Positions 17,478-26,292 are shown, counted from the stretch's first letter. The stretch is DNA of 64,000 bases from Sneathiella sp. P13V-1 (GCF_015143595.1 NZ_WYEU01000001.1:62001-126000), one strand, 5' to 3'. Notes: generated by a model from the letters alone, not told the origin. A program made the numbers and translations.

Positions 17478-18507
17478 TTGCGTTCCCCACATTACGATTT
17501 GTTCGGCGATTTCTGTGTTTTCGCCCACCACGACGGGCAAAACTGATTTGCCAAAGTGTAGAGACGGCTGGAACGATGCCCTTAGGCAGGAACAAAACAA
17601 ACAGAACAAGAATGAGCCCGGTAATCAGGGTGTTATCAATCATCGTTTGCTGCCCCAAAAGAAATTTTAAATAAGCAAGCCCAGCCGCCCCAATGATGGG
17701 CCCAAAACGTGTCCCAAGACCGCCCACAATGCACCAGATGATAATCTCGGCTGACTGCCCAAGGCTGAACAATCTAGGGGTTACAATTTCACCCCAGTTT
17801 GCGAAAAAGCCGCCGGCAAGCCCGGCGATCGCCGCGCCGATAGTAAATAGGATCGTCTTACGCGCCCGCACGTCATACCCCATGAGGGAGATACGCGTTT
17901 CATTCTCCCTGATGCCAATGGCAACGCGTCCAAATGAGGTGCGGAGCAACCAGGTCACAAAGAAATACACAACGAGTAACGCGACAGCACAAACATAGAA
18001 AAGCGCATCCCCCCAGATATATTCTTCAGGCATGCCTGGAATATTGAGCGTGGGGAAACCCGGGATGCCATTGAAGCCTCCCAAACGCGCCTCGCCGATC
18101 ACATATTGCGGACCAGCCGTTGAGTTCACGAATTTGAACAGGATAAGCGTCACAACCAGCGTGATCACACCAAGATAGACATCGGTCAGTCGCCCATAAA
18201 ACATCATCGCGCCCATCAAAGCCGCGAATAGTGACGGAACAGCAATGGCTAAAAGCATCGGAAATGTACTTTCACCGATATTGATCGCCGCCACCGCATA
18301 GGTGTAAGCGCCAAGTCCAAAAAACGCGGCTTGGCCAAAACAGAGGATGCCGCCAAAGCCCCAGATGAGACCCAGACTAAGTCCCAGCATGGCGTAAACC
18401 ACCAAAATTGTCAGGGTATGGGTGCCAATGATTTGTGGCAGGATCCACATCAATAGTAAGCCCACTACGAGGGCAATAAAGTCCTGTTTCTTCCACATGA
18501 GGGGCAT
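17470..18507 (-). CDS. HAAT transporter permease (LivM/UrtC-like)
   Basis: A 345-residue permease with about nine to ten membrane helices and the LivM hallmarks GLIWGFGGILCFGQAAFFGLGAY, IRENETRISLMGYDV and GGLGTRFGPIIGA. The ATG at 18507 overlaps the previous stop as TGATG, with GGGGAAA upstream. It forms the membrane channel with the LivH-like subunit. Its C-terminal tail is basic (RRGGRKHRNRRTNRN), unlike most LivM proteins, and may contact the ATPases. Confidence 0.92.
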   Translation of the reverse strand: MPLMWKKQDFIALVVGLLLMWILPQIIGTHTLTILVVYAMLGLSLGLIWGFGGILCFGQAAFFGLGAYTYAVAAINIGESTFPMLLAIAVPSLFAALMGAMMFYGRLTDVYLGVITLVVTLILFKFVNSTAGPQYVIGEARLGGFNGIPGFPTLNIPGMPEEYIWGDALFYVCAVALLVVYFFVTWLLRTSFGRVAIGIRENETRISLMGYDVRARKTILFTIGAAIAGLAGGFFANWGEIVTPRLFSLGQSAEIIIWCIVGGLGTRFGPIIGAAGLAYLKFLLGQQTMIDNTLITGLILVLFVLFLPKGIVPAVSTLWQISFARRGGRKHRNRRTNRNVGNANG

Positions 18508-19373
18508 CACATTTTCCCCTTAAAGAATTTGCCGGTTACCCCTTGCGGTAAAAGGCGCAAAAGAATGACAGCCGCGACAAGAAGGGCAACCTCCCCAAAG
18601 ACAGGGGAAATACTGAAAGTGAAAATCTGATTCACTAATCCAAAGAGGCTGGAGCTGCTGATCAGGCCTGCGATAAGTGACGGGCCGCCCGCGATGACGG
18701 TAATAAAGGCCTTGGCGATATAAGCGCCCCCTGACGTTGGCACCAATCCAACCAGAGGCGCAAGGATGGCCCCTGCGAAACCGGACAAAGCGGAGCCACA
18801 AAAGAAGGTCGCCATATAGATCCGATCTGGACTGTACCCCAGCGCCGCTGCAATATCAGATTGTTGCATTGTGCCCCGGGCAATTAGTCCAAGCCGTGTT
18901 GCCTTCAACAGGGCATACATACCGATCAGCAAAATGATGGAGACAAAGATGATGAAAAAATTATAGCCATTGATCTGATAGTCACCAACGGCGAAGCCCG
19001 TAATGGGCGTCGTGATACTTGTGGTCGTGTTACCGAAAATCATGGTAGCAACACCAATGAAGAACAGGCTAAGCCCCCATGTAGCAAGCATGGTATCCAC
19101 AAGACGGCCATAGAGATGGCGAATGATCAATCTTTCAACAACCAGCCCAATCAGCCCGACAACCAGCGGGGCAATAATCAACATGGCCACAAATACATTT
19201 ACACCTAAATTCACCGAGACAATGGTAGCGTACCCACCCATCATCATAAATTCACCATGGGCAAGATTAATAACTTTCATCATCCCGAACACGACCGCCA
19301 GCCCGGCACTTACCAGTGCCAGTGACGCGATGGCGTAAAGAACTTCAACAAGTATGACAAACAACAGGTCCAT
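18507..19373 (-). CDS. HAAT transporter permease (LivH/UrtB-like)
   Basis: A 288-residue permease with about eight hydrophobic segments. The family motif MMKVINLAHGEFMMMGGYA lies near residue 31 and the loop RLGLIARGTMQQSDIAAALGYS in the second half. It pairs with the LivM-like subunit, whose start it overlaps. It lies 101 bases after the binding-protein gene, with two hairpins between them, so it may be made at a lower level than the binding protein. Confidence 0.92.
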   Translation of the reverse strand: MDLLFVILVEVLYAIASLALVSAGLAVVFGMMKVINLAHGEFMMMGGYATIVSVNLGVNVFVAMLIIAPLVVGLIGLVVERLIIRHLYGRLVDTMLATWGLSLFFIGVATMIFGNTTTSITTPITGFAVGDYQINGYNFFIIFVSIILLIGMYALLKATRLGLIARGTMQQSDIAAALGYSPDRIYMATFFCGSALSGFAGAILAPLVGLVPTSGGAYIAKAFITVIAGGPSLIAGLISSSSLFGLVNQIFTFSISPVFGEVALLVAAVILLRLLPQGVTGKFFKGKM

Positions 19374-19407
19374 GTGGCCTCTCGAAAATTGACACGCGGG
19401 TATCCTT

Positions 19408-19452
19408 CCCCAACAAAAGGTTGGGGCTAGAGGGCAGCTCGAAACTGCCCTC
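19408..19452. other. Two tandem hairpins between binding-protein and permease genes
   Basis: The first stem is CCCCAAC/GTTGGGG (19408-19414 with 19420-19426). The second is GAGGGCAG/CTGCCCTC (19430-19437 with 19445-19452). Both are perfect. Neither is followed on the minus strand by a T-run, so they more likely stabilise the 3' end of the binding-protein message or slow transcription than end it. Such structures often allow excess binding protein over permease. Confidence 0.6.
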
Positions 19453-19474
19453 AGTTCTCAAGTTCCGGCGAATG

Positions 19475-20698
19475 CTAGATCTTGATCTCGTACTGCTTGT
19501 TATCTTTTGGATTAGCTTCCAGATCGCAAACAGCCTGAGTATCAATTGGCTGTAACTGCGGAAGGGTTTTAATGACTTTCATCTTCTGGTCCTGAATTTC
19601 CATCAGATGCACATCCAGAACCGCATGGTGCGTTTTCGGATCAACGGTCACCTTACCGCCAGGTCCCATGATGGAAATACCGGTCTCCAGCGCTTTTACA
19701 ACGTCGTCACGCTGGAACGACCCTGCTTTGCGAACACCTTCTGCCCATGTCAAAATGCCATGATAATTGGAGACGGCAATTTCATGCATACTCTGATCGC
19801 CGTTATAAGCATCTGCCCATGCTTTCTTGAAGCTGTCATTCTCGGAAGAGGCAATTTCCTGGCTATAGTTATAGGCAACCATAATGCCGTTACCCTCTTC
19901 CGGAGTTAGAACTTTATGTTCATTACCCACACCCAAAGTTGGGGATGCCAAAGGAATTTTATCCTTCATTCCGGCTGCTGCCCACTGACGGAAGAAGGAA
20001 AGATGCGCTCCGCCAACAAGTGGCGCAACAATAAGATCAGGTCCCACGGTTTGGATTTTTGCAATGGTTGATCCAAAATCTGAAACGTCCAGAGGGAAGA
20101 AGTCCACTTCAACTGTTTCACCGCCATTATCGGCCACAATTTTCTGGATCCATTTTGCCATGATCTGACCGTAGTTATAGTCAGCAGCCAGCACATAGAC
20201 TTTCTTGCCAGATTTGCCCATGGCATATGGGATCAAGGCTTCTACCTGTTGGGCAGGTGTTACGCCGTTGATGAAGATATTGCGGTCACAAACACCGCCT
20301 TCATAAAGCACATTGTAGAAATACAGTGTTTTTGATTTGCGCATGGTCTGGCGAATGGCTTCGCGTGATGCCGACAGAATGCCACCATGCACCACATCTA
20401 CTTTATCCTGGCGGGTCAGTTGTTGACCATATTGTGTATATAGCGCCATGTCAGACTGTGTATCGTAGGAGACAACCTCAACCTTTTTGCCCAAAAGACC
20501 ACCGTCTGCATTGATTTTTGAGACAGCCAAACGAAGCGCCATATCCATCGGCTTACCATAGGCGTCGAAAGGTCCGGATTGATCAAGGATTGAACCCAGT
20601 TTGATCGTATCGGCTGATACTGCCCAGTTTGGGAGCATCATTGCCCCGCCTAAAGCCGCCCCGGCGGCCATGAAATTACGTCTGTTGATATTTGTCAT
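19475..20698 (-). CDS. Amide/urea-type ABC substrate-binding protein, Tat-exported
   Basis: A 407-residue type-I periplasmic binding protein. The signal NRRNFMAAGAALGGAMMLPNWAVSA is of twin-arginine type. The mature protein begins TIKLGSILDQSGPFDAYGKPM, and its LYFYNVLYEGGVCDRNIF and VLAADYNYGQ segments are typical of the UrtA/FmdD/AmiC branch that binds urea and short amides. GAGAGG precedes the ATG at 20698. It follows the flotillin gene by 45 bases and feeds the LivHM-like channel. Residue identities point to an amide rather than a branched amino acid; the exact ligand is unknown. Confidence 0.9.
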   Translation of the reverse strand: MTNINRRNFMAAGAALGGAMMLPNWAVSADTIKLGSILDQSGPFDAYGKPMDMALRLAVSKINADGGLLGKKVEVVSYDTQSDMALYTQYGQQLTRQDKVDVVHGGILSASREAIRQTMRKSKTLYFYNVLYEGGVCDRNIFINGVTPAQQVEALIPYAMGKSGKKVYVLAADYNYGQIMAKWIQKIVADNGGETVEVDFFPLDVSDFGSTIAKIQTVGPDLIVAPLVGGAHLSFFRQWAAAGMKDKIPLASPTLGVGNEHKVLTPEEGNGIMVAYNYSQEIASSENDSFKKAWADAYNGDQSMHEIAVSNYHGILTWAEGVRKAGSFQRDDVVKALETGISIMGPGGKVTVDPKTHHAVLDVHLMEIQDQKMKVIKTLPQLQPIDTQAVCDLEANPKDNKQYEIKI

Positions 20699-20743
20699 TA
20701 TTTGTCCTCTCTGTTAGTCATCGAAGGCACGCGATCGCTACCC

Positions 20744-22339
20744 CTATTTCTCATCTTTCGACTTGATGCGATTTGCGTAATCTGCTGTTCGGCCGGCAAG
20801 GTTGGCGTCAAAATCCAATCCAATCTCCTCGCCCATCTGTTTCATTGCTGGAAGGCGAACGGCCATCCCCAGGATCTGATCCATGGCGGATCCAAAAGCG
20901 CTTTCAGAGCCATTTTCACCTGAGGCACTCCCTTGCCCCCCAATTCCACCGATATGGTTTATTTTAATGGAGTCGATTTTTTCGACAGGTTTCATCATCT
21001 GGGTCATGATCTCTGGCAAACGATCCAGTTTCCGCTCTTCCAGTCGCATTCCAATGAGCTCTCTGCTCATGGAATTTTCAGCGTTAATAAGTGCAACTTT
21101 ACCCTTGGCCTCAGCTTCCGCTTTGGCAAACTCTGCAGCCGCAAGCACTTTGGCAGCATCCGCTTCGGCTTTAGTTTTCGTGGCAAGAGTTTCCGCATCG
21201 CTTTTCGCCTGAGAGGCGCTAAGCTCAATTTCTTTTCGCAACTTCAGGTCAGCGATTTCATGCTCGCGCTTGGCAACGGCACGCTCTTTCTGCGCCTGAA
21301 CTTCCTCCGCAGCCAACAATACCTGCGCCCGTGCCGCTTCTTCTAATGCTTGCGTTTCAAACTCAGCGGCTCTCAATTTGGCTAGCTGCGTTTCATTTTC
21401 GATTTTGGTTTCTTCAAGGCTTAGAATGGCTGCCATCTCAGACCGGCGAAGCGTTTCATCATTTGCCACTTTGCTCGCTTGTATTTTCTGTTCCGCTTCA
21501 ATGCGAGCCGTCTGAACCTTCAAATCGGATTCTGCCTTCGCCGCCTCGGTTTTCGCACGTGCCTCCGCCTCCAGCTTATCCAGCATTTCCTTTTGTGCGA
21601 TGGCCGCTTCGCGTTCTGTTTTCTCGATCTCCAGATGACGCTGGTGCTTTTTCAACTGACTTTCACGAATGGCAAGATCAGTTTCAGTCTCGATGCGCGC
21701 CCGTTCACGGCGTTGCTCCGCAATCAATTCAGCATGACGGCGGCGACCTTGCGCAACGAAAGAGTTGTTTTCATCAAACTGCGCCAGATCGCCTTCATCG
21801 ACTTTAAGCAATGATGCGGAAATAAGGAGAAGCCCGAACTGTTCCGCTTTTTTGGCAACAGCCGCCTCTACCTCTTTGGTATAATCGCTTCGCTCACTGT
21901 GGATTTCATCCAAGGTACGGCGCGCCGCGGCAGCCTGCATGGCGTCAACCAGCGGGCCCCTTAGAACAAAATCAATCGCCTCACCCCCGCGCTCAATTTT
22001 TGCCCCCAAAGACTGAGCTGCCGCAGCGACCCCCCCTGTGGTCGGCATGACTTTGAACTCAAACTCCATCGCGACGTTCGCGCGAAGTTGATCTGACGTC
22101 AGAAGGGCTTCTCGATCCGTACGGGATACCGAGAAAGACACAGCATCCATCGCGACGCGTTTCGTCTGATGCAGGATCGGAAGGGACAAACAACCGCCAT
22201 CCAGAACAATACGGCGCCCTCTAAAACCTGTCCGGACGATCGCGGAATTTAGTGTTGCTTTAACGTAGAATTTCTGGAGAAACCAAATCCCCAGCAACAG
22301 AACCACAGCCAAAATGACGATTGAAACAGCCCAAACCAA
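20744..22339 (-). CDS. Flotillin/YqiK-like SPFH membrane protein
   Basis: A 531-residue flotillin-type protein. One membrane helix (about 2-22) comes first, then an SPFH domain (to about 190) and a very long Ala/Glu/Lys-rich coiled coil (about 200-430). A glycine-rich segment (HIGGIGGQGSASG) leads to the C-terminal tail. Such proteins oligomerise in membrane microdomains. The likely start is a TTG at 22339 with GGGAG upstream; no nearby ATG fits the helix. It is encoded directly ahead of the amide-binding protein on the same strand, so it may organise or stabilise the transporter-amidase complex. That role is inferred only from position. Confidence 0.88.
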   Translation of the reverse strand: MVWAVSIVILAVVLLLGIWFLQKFYVKATLNSAIVRTGFRGRRIVLDGGCLSLPILHQTKRVAMDAVSFSVSRTDREALLTSDQLRANVAMEFEFKVMPTTGGVAAAAQSLGAKIERGGEAIDFVLRGPLVDAMQAAAARRTLDEIHSERSDYTKEVEAAVAKKAEQFGLLLISASLLKVDEGDLAQFDENNSFVAQGRRRHAELIAEQRRERARIETETDLAIRESQLKKHQRHLEIEKTEREAAIAQKEMLDKLEAEARAKTEAAKAESDLKVQTARIEAEQKIQASKVANDETLRRSEMAAILSLEETKIENETQLAKLRAAEFETQALEEAARAQVLLAAEEVQAQKERAVAKREHEIADLKLRKEIELSASQAKSDAETLATKTKAEADAAKVLAAAEFAKAEAEAKGKVALINAENSMSRELIGMRLEERKLDRLPEIMTQMMKPVEKIDSIKINHIGGIGGQGSASGENGSESAFGSAMDQILGMAVRLPAMKQMGEEIGLDFDANLAGRTADYANRIKSKDEK

Positions 22340-22443
22340 GGCAACTCTCCCAACTTATTTGATTGCGAAGCACAGCCCCTTTGCACGGCTTCGACTATTC
22401 ATCTAAGCTTGAGAGAATTTAATTTCTTTTTCAAGTATTTTAT

Positions 22444-22460
22444 TTTCCAAATCAAATAAA
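22444..22460. promoter_or_regulatory. Candidate operator copy 1 (TTTCCAARTCAAMTAAA) upstream of flotillin/amide operon
   Basis: A 17-base element matches 15 of 17 positions in the AmiC-like/marR intergenic region at 23659. It lies in an AT-rich 139-base gap that probably carries the promoter of the flotillin-amidase operon. The MarR protein encoded at 23709 is the obvious candidate to bind it. Confidence 0.4.
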
Positions 22461-22478
22461 ATTATAACTTATTATTTT

Positions 22479-23633
22479 TTATAAGGTTTTCACGATTTGA
22501 AAAGTCACCCCATCTGCTTTTGCGAGATACATTGGTCGTTTTTTTGAAAGATCACCCGCTCTACTCGCTTCACGAACGCTGGAAAATTCGATACTGTCCA
22601 GACAGCTACTGTCCTTTTCCTTCCAATCATTTTCATGATGCTTCATAAGGCCTGCTAGAAACTGCATTCCTTCATATGTTGACTGGCCCAACGCGTTTAG
22701 CACCGGTGCATTCTCACCGTGCAATTGATAGTATTTTTCCCTGAAGCTAGCGTTGGCAGGTGTGCTTATCGCGCCGAAATATGATGATGCGGAATACAGC
22801 TCATGCAGATTGTCTTCGCCGCATGCAAGCAGGCCATTTTCCTCTATGGCACAGGAAAATCTGATCATTTTCTCATGCATTTTAGCTTCGCCAAAAGCAC
22901 GGTTAAATGTAATTGCGTCCTGCCCTACAACAGAAATCAGCACGGCATCTGCCTCGGCACTTTCAAGGTCAACGAGGATACTTTCCATGTCAGCCACGCC
23001 AAAAGGCAGATACTTTTCATATGCTATCGTAACACCGCATTCCTGCAGTTTCTCCTTGGCATAGGAATTTGACGCCCTAGGCCAGACATAATCATTCCCA
23101 ATGAGCGCCCACCGCTTGGTATTCTGGCTCTTACTTAAATGTTCTAGCGCTGGGCCAAGCTGTTTTTCAGGGGTATCCCCGATCGCAAAGATACCTTTGG
23201 TGTTCTCTCCCCCCTCATAAAGCGGCGTATAGACATATGGGATTCGTTGGTTGACAATTTTGCTTAAATTCTGGCGAACAGCGCTGATATGCATCCCAAC
23301 GATTGCATCAATTCTGTTGGTTTCAATCAGATTATTTACCACTTCATCCACCGGGTCCGTCGCTTCAAGCGCTGAGTCGATGGCAACCAGTTCTATGGCT
23401 TTCCCACAGATCCCACCGGCATTGTTAAGTTGCGAAACAGCAACCTGGGCACTTGAAATACAGGAAGGCGCCCAAAGCCCCGCAGAGCCACACATGGGTA
23501 TCAGCAAACCTACCCGAAACACCGAGTCATAGGGTCTCGCCAAGCGGTCATCCAGGTCGCGCAACTCGGCAGGCATAAAATCTGAAACCAGTAATCGCGC
23601 CCCCTCTAATGGGGCATCGTGCGTATTAGGCAT
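22479..23633 (-). CDS. AmiC-like cytoplasmic amide receptor (binding protein without signal peptide)
   Basis: A 384-residue type-I binding-protein fold with no signal sequence; a polar 40-residue N-terminus precedes the first strand (FRVGLLIPMCGSAGLW). Segments PYVYTPLYEGGE and IGNDYVWPRASN match AmiC, the cytoplasmic amide sensor that restrains antiterminator AmiR in Pseudomonas. No AmiR/ANTAR gene is in the window; instead a MarR gene is divergent with 75 bases between. It probably senses the amide imported by the downstream operon. The ATG at 23633 lacks a good ribosome site. A cytoplasmic binding enzyme is less likely. Confidence 0.78.
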   Translation of the reverse strand: MPNTHDAPLEGARLLVSDFMPAELRDLDDRLARPYDSVFRVGLLIPMCGSAGLWAPSCISSAQVAVSQLNNAGGICGKAIELVAIDSALEATDPVDEVVNNLIETNRIDAIVGMHISAVRQNLSKIVNQRIPYVYTPLYEGGENTKGIFAIGDTPEKQLGPALEHLSKSQNTKRWALIGNDYVWPRASNSYAKEKLQECGVTIAYEKYLPFGVADMESILVDLESAEADAVLISVVGQDAITFNRAFGEAKMHEKMIRFSCAIEENGLLACGEDNLHELYSASSYFGAISTPANASFREKYYQLHGENAPVLNALGQSTYEGMQFLAGLMKHHENDWKEKDSSCLDSIEFSSVREASRAGDLSKKRPMYLAKADGVTFQIVKTL

Positions 23634-23658
23634 AATTTATAAATTGCATTGAAAATAC

Positions 23659-23675
23659 TTTCCAAGTCAACTAAA
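23659..23675. promoter_or_regulatory. Candidate operator copy 2 between AmiC-like and marR genes
   Basis: TTTCCAAGTCAACTAAA here against TTTCCAAATCAAATAAA at 22444. It sits in the middle of the 75-base divergent gap, where a bound MarR protein could act on both genes. The short length and AT-richness keep confidence low. Confidence 0.4.
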
Positions 23676-23708
23676 TTCCAAATACCTTAACCTTGCAAGC
23701 GGGAAACA

Positions 23709-24143
23709 ATGCAAAACAAATACTCGGTCCAGTCTTACATTTCATATTCTCTGGCCACAGCGCACCGCAAAATTCATAACTCTCTCAAGAAGCGTTTGAA
23801 AGAGTATGGCGTGCAGGTTGAAGCATGGCGCGTGATGGAGATTTTGGAATCCGAAGCCAAACTTACCATGGGTGATTTGGCTGAAGTTGTCTTAATGAAT
23901 CCGCCGACCCTGACAAAACTTGTCGACCGCATGGTATCTGATGGCATTGTTCATCGCCGCGTCGGCAATGAGGATCAGCGGCAAGTAAACCTTGTCCTGA
24001 CTGAGCTTGGCCACAAACGTATTGCCCAGATCAGAAAAGAAGTCCAAAGCGAAGACGATCTGATTTTTGAGAAAATTGGCCACGAAAAAGCGGAGCTTTT
24101 AAAATCACTTCTGTCGGAACTAAGCGACGCGACGCCAAACTGA
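23709..24143 (+). CDS. MarR-family transcriptional regulator
   Basis: A 144-residue MarR regulator of standard size. The winged helix is at about 45-105 (LTMGDLAEVVLMNPPTLTKLVDRMVSDGIVHRR, wing NEDQRQVNLVLTELG), flanked by dimer helices. GCGGGAAA precedes the ATG. It is divergent from the AmiC-like gene and upstream of the MFS gene. It probably represses the amide operon, its own gene or the MFS gene, with an amide or aromatic acid as inducer. The family is certain and the target inferred. Confidence 0.92.
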   Translation: MQNKYSVQSYISYSLATAHRKIHNSLKKRLKEYGVQVEAWRVMEILESEAKLTMGDLAEVVLMNPPTLTKLVDRMVSDGIVHRRVGNEDQRQVNLVLTELGHKRIAQIRKEVQSEDDLIFEKIGHEKAELLKSLLSELSDATPN

Positions 24144-24234
24144 TCTCCTGCAATAGTTAAGGCACGCAATCAAGGCAGATGCCTTATCTAAAATTCTTTA
24201 AAACTACGTTGTGACTGATCCTTCATTTGCCAAT

Positions 24235-24252
24235 TAATACGCTTGCGTATTA
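24235..24252. promoter_or_regulatory. Perfect palindrome TAATACGC-TT-GCGTATTA before the MFS gene
   Basis: Eight-base arms with a two-base centre, ending 33 bases before the MFS start. The position over the likely promoter suggests an operator for a dimeric regulator; MarR at 23709 is one candidate. It differs from the TTTCCAARTCAA element, so two regulators may be involved. Confidence 0.6.
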
Positions 24253-24285
24253 TATTGAAAGAAAAATAATAATAGGAACTTCTCA

Positions 24286-25512
24286 ATGTCCACTTTTCGG
24301 GCCTTAAGGCCTGTGATGCCAATTCTCATTGGCGCCTCCATCATGCTCACCCTGAGCTTTGGCCTGCGGCAAAGTCTCGGACTTTTCATGCCGGCTGTAA
24401 CACAGGATATTGCGGTTACCGTCACTGACTTTACCATTGCTATCGCGTTGCAAAATCTGATTTGGGGTTTCACGCAGCCATTTGCTGGGATCGCTGCAGA
24501 CAGATGGGGGTTCAGGCCGGTGATGATATTTGGGGGGGTATCCTATCTTATTGGTATGTTGACACTCGCCAATGCCAACAGTGTCACTACCATCCTGATC
24601 GGTGCAGGGGTATGTGTCGGTGTGGCAATGTCTTGCGCGTCTTTTGCCATGACCATGTCGGTTACATCCAGATTGGTACCTCCAGCTGTTCGAAGCACAG
24701 CCCTTGGTATGACGTCAGCGGCGGGATCCATTGGTGCCATCCTGATTGCCCCTTATGGTCAGATGTTGGAGATTTCTTTCGATTGGCGTGTCGCGGCTTA
24801 TGGCTTCGCAGTCTTGGCTTTTTTGATCATTCCCGCCGCTTGGATCGCAGGCCGAGTGGATAAAGAAGCGCCCCTCACCCCCGCTGCAAATTCAACTGAC
24901 TCTCTATCCGCAAGCGGGGCACTTCTTACTGCGCTTCGAAACCCTGCTTTTGTGGTTATGACATCCGCCTATTTTGTCTGCGGAATGCAGGTTGTTTTTC
25001 TTGCTACTCATTTGCCCTCATACCTTAACCTGTGTGGGATGGATCCAATGCTTGGCGCCACCGCCATCGGCCTTATTGGTGGTTTTAATATTCTAGGTAG
25101 CCTTTTTTTTGGCTGGGCTGGTGGTAGATGGTCAAAACAAGCCCTTCTGGGCGGCATCTATTGCAGCCGATCCATCGTGATCGCCATTTACTTTCTTGTG
25201 CCGCCAACACCAACAAGCACTGTCCTTTTTGCAGGACTCATGGGTTTCTTATGGCTTGGCGTCTCTCCGCTCGTCTCCGGTTCCGTGATTGAGATGTTTG
25301 GGCTGCGCTGGCAACCCATGCTCCAAGGGTTTGCTTTCTTCAATCACCAGTTCGGCAGCTTTCTTGGCGCGTTTGGGGGTGGCTGGTTGTTCGATCAGTT
25401 CGGCTCCTACACTCTCGCCTTGCAAATCGGTGTCACAACAGGTCTAGTGGCAGGGGTTATACAGATTGCGTTCGCACTTTATAAACCGCCTAAAATACCT
25501 CAACCCGTGTAA
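24286..25512 (+). CDS. MFS transporter (OxlT/NarK-like fold, organic-anion type)
   Basis: A 408-residue major facilitator protein with 12 predicted membrane helices, and the loop motif GIAADRWGFRPVM between helices 2 and 3 (the DRxGxR signature). The N-terminal segment LRQSLGLFMPAVTQDI resembles oxalate/formate and monocarboxylate carriers. It sits in the inner membrane. It is separated from marR by 142 bases with a perfect palindrome, so it is probably specifically regulated. The SDR gene follows after 26 bases. A monocarboxylate or aromatic acid is the likely cargo; the direction of transport is unknown. Confidence 0.88.
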   Translation: MSTFRALRPVMPILIGASIMLTLSFGLRQSLGLFMPAVTQDIAVTVTDFTIAIALQNLIWGFTQPFAGIAADRWGFRPVMIFGGVSYLIGMLTLANANSVTTILIGAGVCVGVAMSCASFAMTMSVTSRLVPPAVRSTALGMTSAAGSIGAILIAPYGQMLEISFDWRVAAYGFAVLAFLIIPAAWIAGRVDKEAPLTPAANSTDSLSASGALLTALRNPAFVVMTSAYFVCGMQVVFLATHLPSYLNLCGMDPMLGATAIGLIGGFNILGSLFFGWAGGRWSKQALLGGIYCSRSIVIAIYFLVPPTPTSTVLFAGLMGFLWLGVSPLVSGSVIEMFGLRWQPMLQGFAFFNHQFGSFLGAFGGGWLFDQFGSYTLALQIGVTTGLVAGVIQIAFALYKPPKIPQPV

Positions 25513-25538
25513 TAACACGAAGATCTGGATACCTAAAA

Positions 25539-26198
25539 ATGCCAAATAAAGTTCTTATTACCGGCGCGACAGGAATGATCGGCGGGCTGGTATTGGATCT
25601 GTGCCTTGAAACTTCTGAAATCAAAGAAGTGATTTCGCTCGTTCGAAGACCGAGTGGCATTTCTCACCCCAAATTACATGAGATTGTCGTGAAGGACTTC
25701 TTGGATTTGGCATCTCATCTGGAAAACCTCAAAAATGTTGATCTGGTTTTTTACTGCCTTGGTGCCTATACAGGAAGCGGCACATCTGAGGAACTTCGCC
25801 GTATCACAGTGGACATGCCTGCTCACTTGGCAGAAACTCTCATTCTGGTAAACGCCCATCCAACCTTTTGCCTGTTAAGCGGAGCTGGTGCCGACCGAAC
25901 CGAGAAAAGCCGAATGGCATTTGCGAGAGATAAAGGCGCTATTGAGAATATCCTATCCAACAGCGACCTTGCTGCATTTTATAGTCTCAGACCGTCCTAT
26001 ATCTATCCGGTAACTCCAAGGACAGAGCCCAATTTCTCCTACCGCCTAACACGCAGCCTCTACCCGCTAATCCGATTATTAGGAAACAAACATAGCATCC
26101 CATCAACCGACTTGGCCGCGGCGATGGTCAAAGTTGGATTGCACGGACACGACACAGAAATTCTGGAAAATAAAGATATTCTGGCCTGCCTAAATTAA
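25539..26198 (+). CDS. Atypical SDR, NAD(P)-binding (HTATIP2-like)
   Basis: A 219-residue Rossmann protein with nucleotide motif GATGMIGG at the N-terminus and the LSGAGADRTEKSRMAFARDKGAIE region. There Tyr/Lys of classical SDRs are replaced by the ADR...K pattern of the atypical SDR group (CC3/HTATIP2-like, YbjT/NmrA relatives). Its length matches that group. It is co-directional with the MFS gene (26-base gap) and the kinase/aminotransferase gene (94-base gap). It may be a reductase or a redox-sensing binding protein; no substrate can be assigned. Confidence 0.8.
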   Translation: MPNKVLITGATGMIGGLVLDLCLETSEIKEVISLVRRPSGISHPKLHEIVVKDFLDLASHLENLKNVDLVFYCLGAYTGSGTSEELRRITVDMPAHLAETLILVNAHPTFCLLSGAGADRTEKSRMAFARDKGAIENILSNSDLAAFYSLRPSYIYPVTPRTEPNFSYRLTRSLYPLIRLLGNKHSIPSTDLAAAMVKVGLHGHDTEILENKDILACLN

Positions 26199-26292
26199 AA
26201 AACCTATCCACAATCAAAAACCATATCATTCACAGAGACTTTTTCTTAACATGCCCCGTTGAATTATTTAAGTATGCGAGAGGGAGAGTATC

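Noticed and set aside
21331-21807. 158-codon plus-strand frame opposite the flotillin coiled coil
   Set aside because: The low-complexity Ala/Glu/Lys repeats of the coiled coil leave the opposite strand open by composition.
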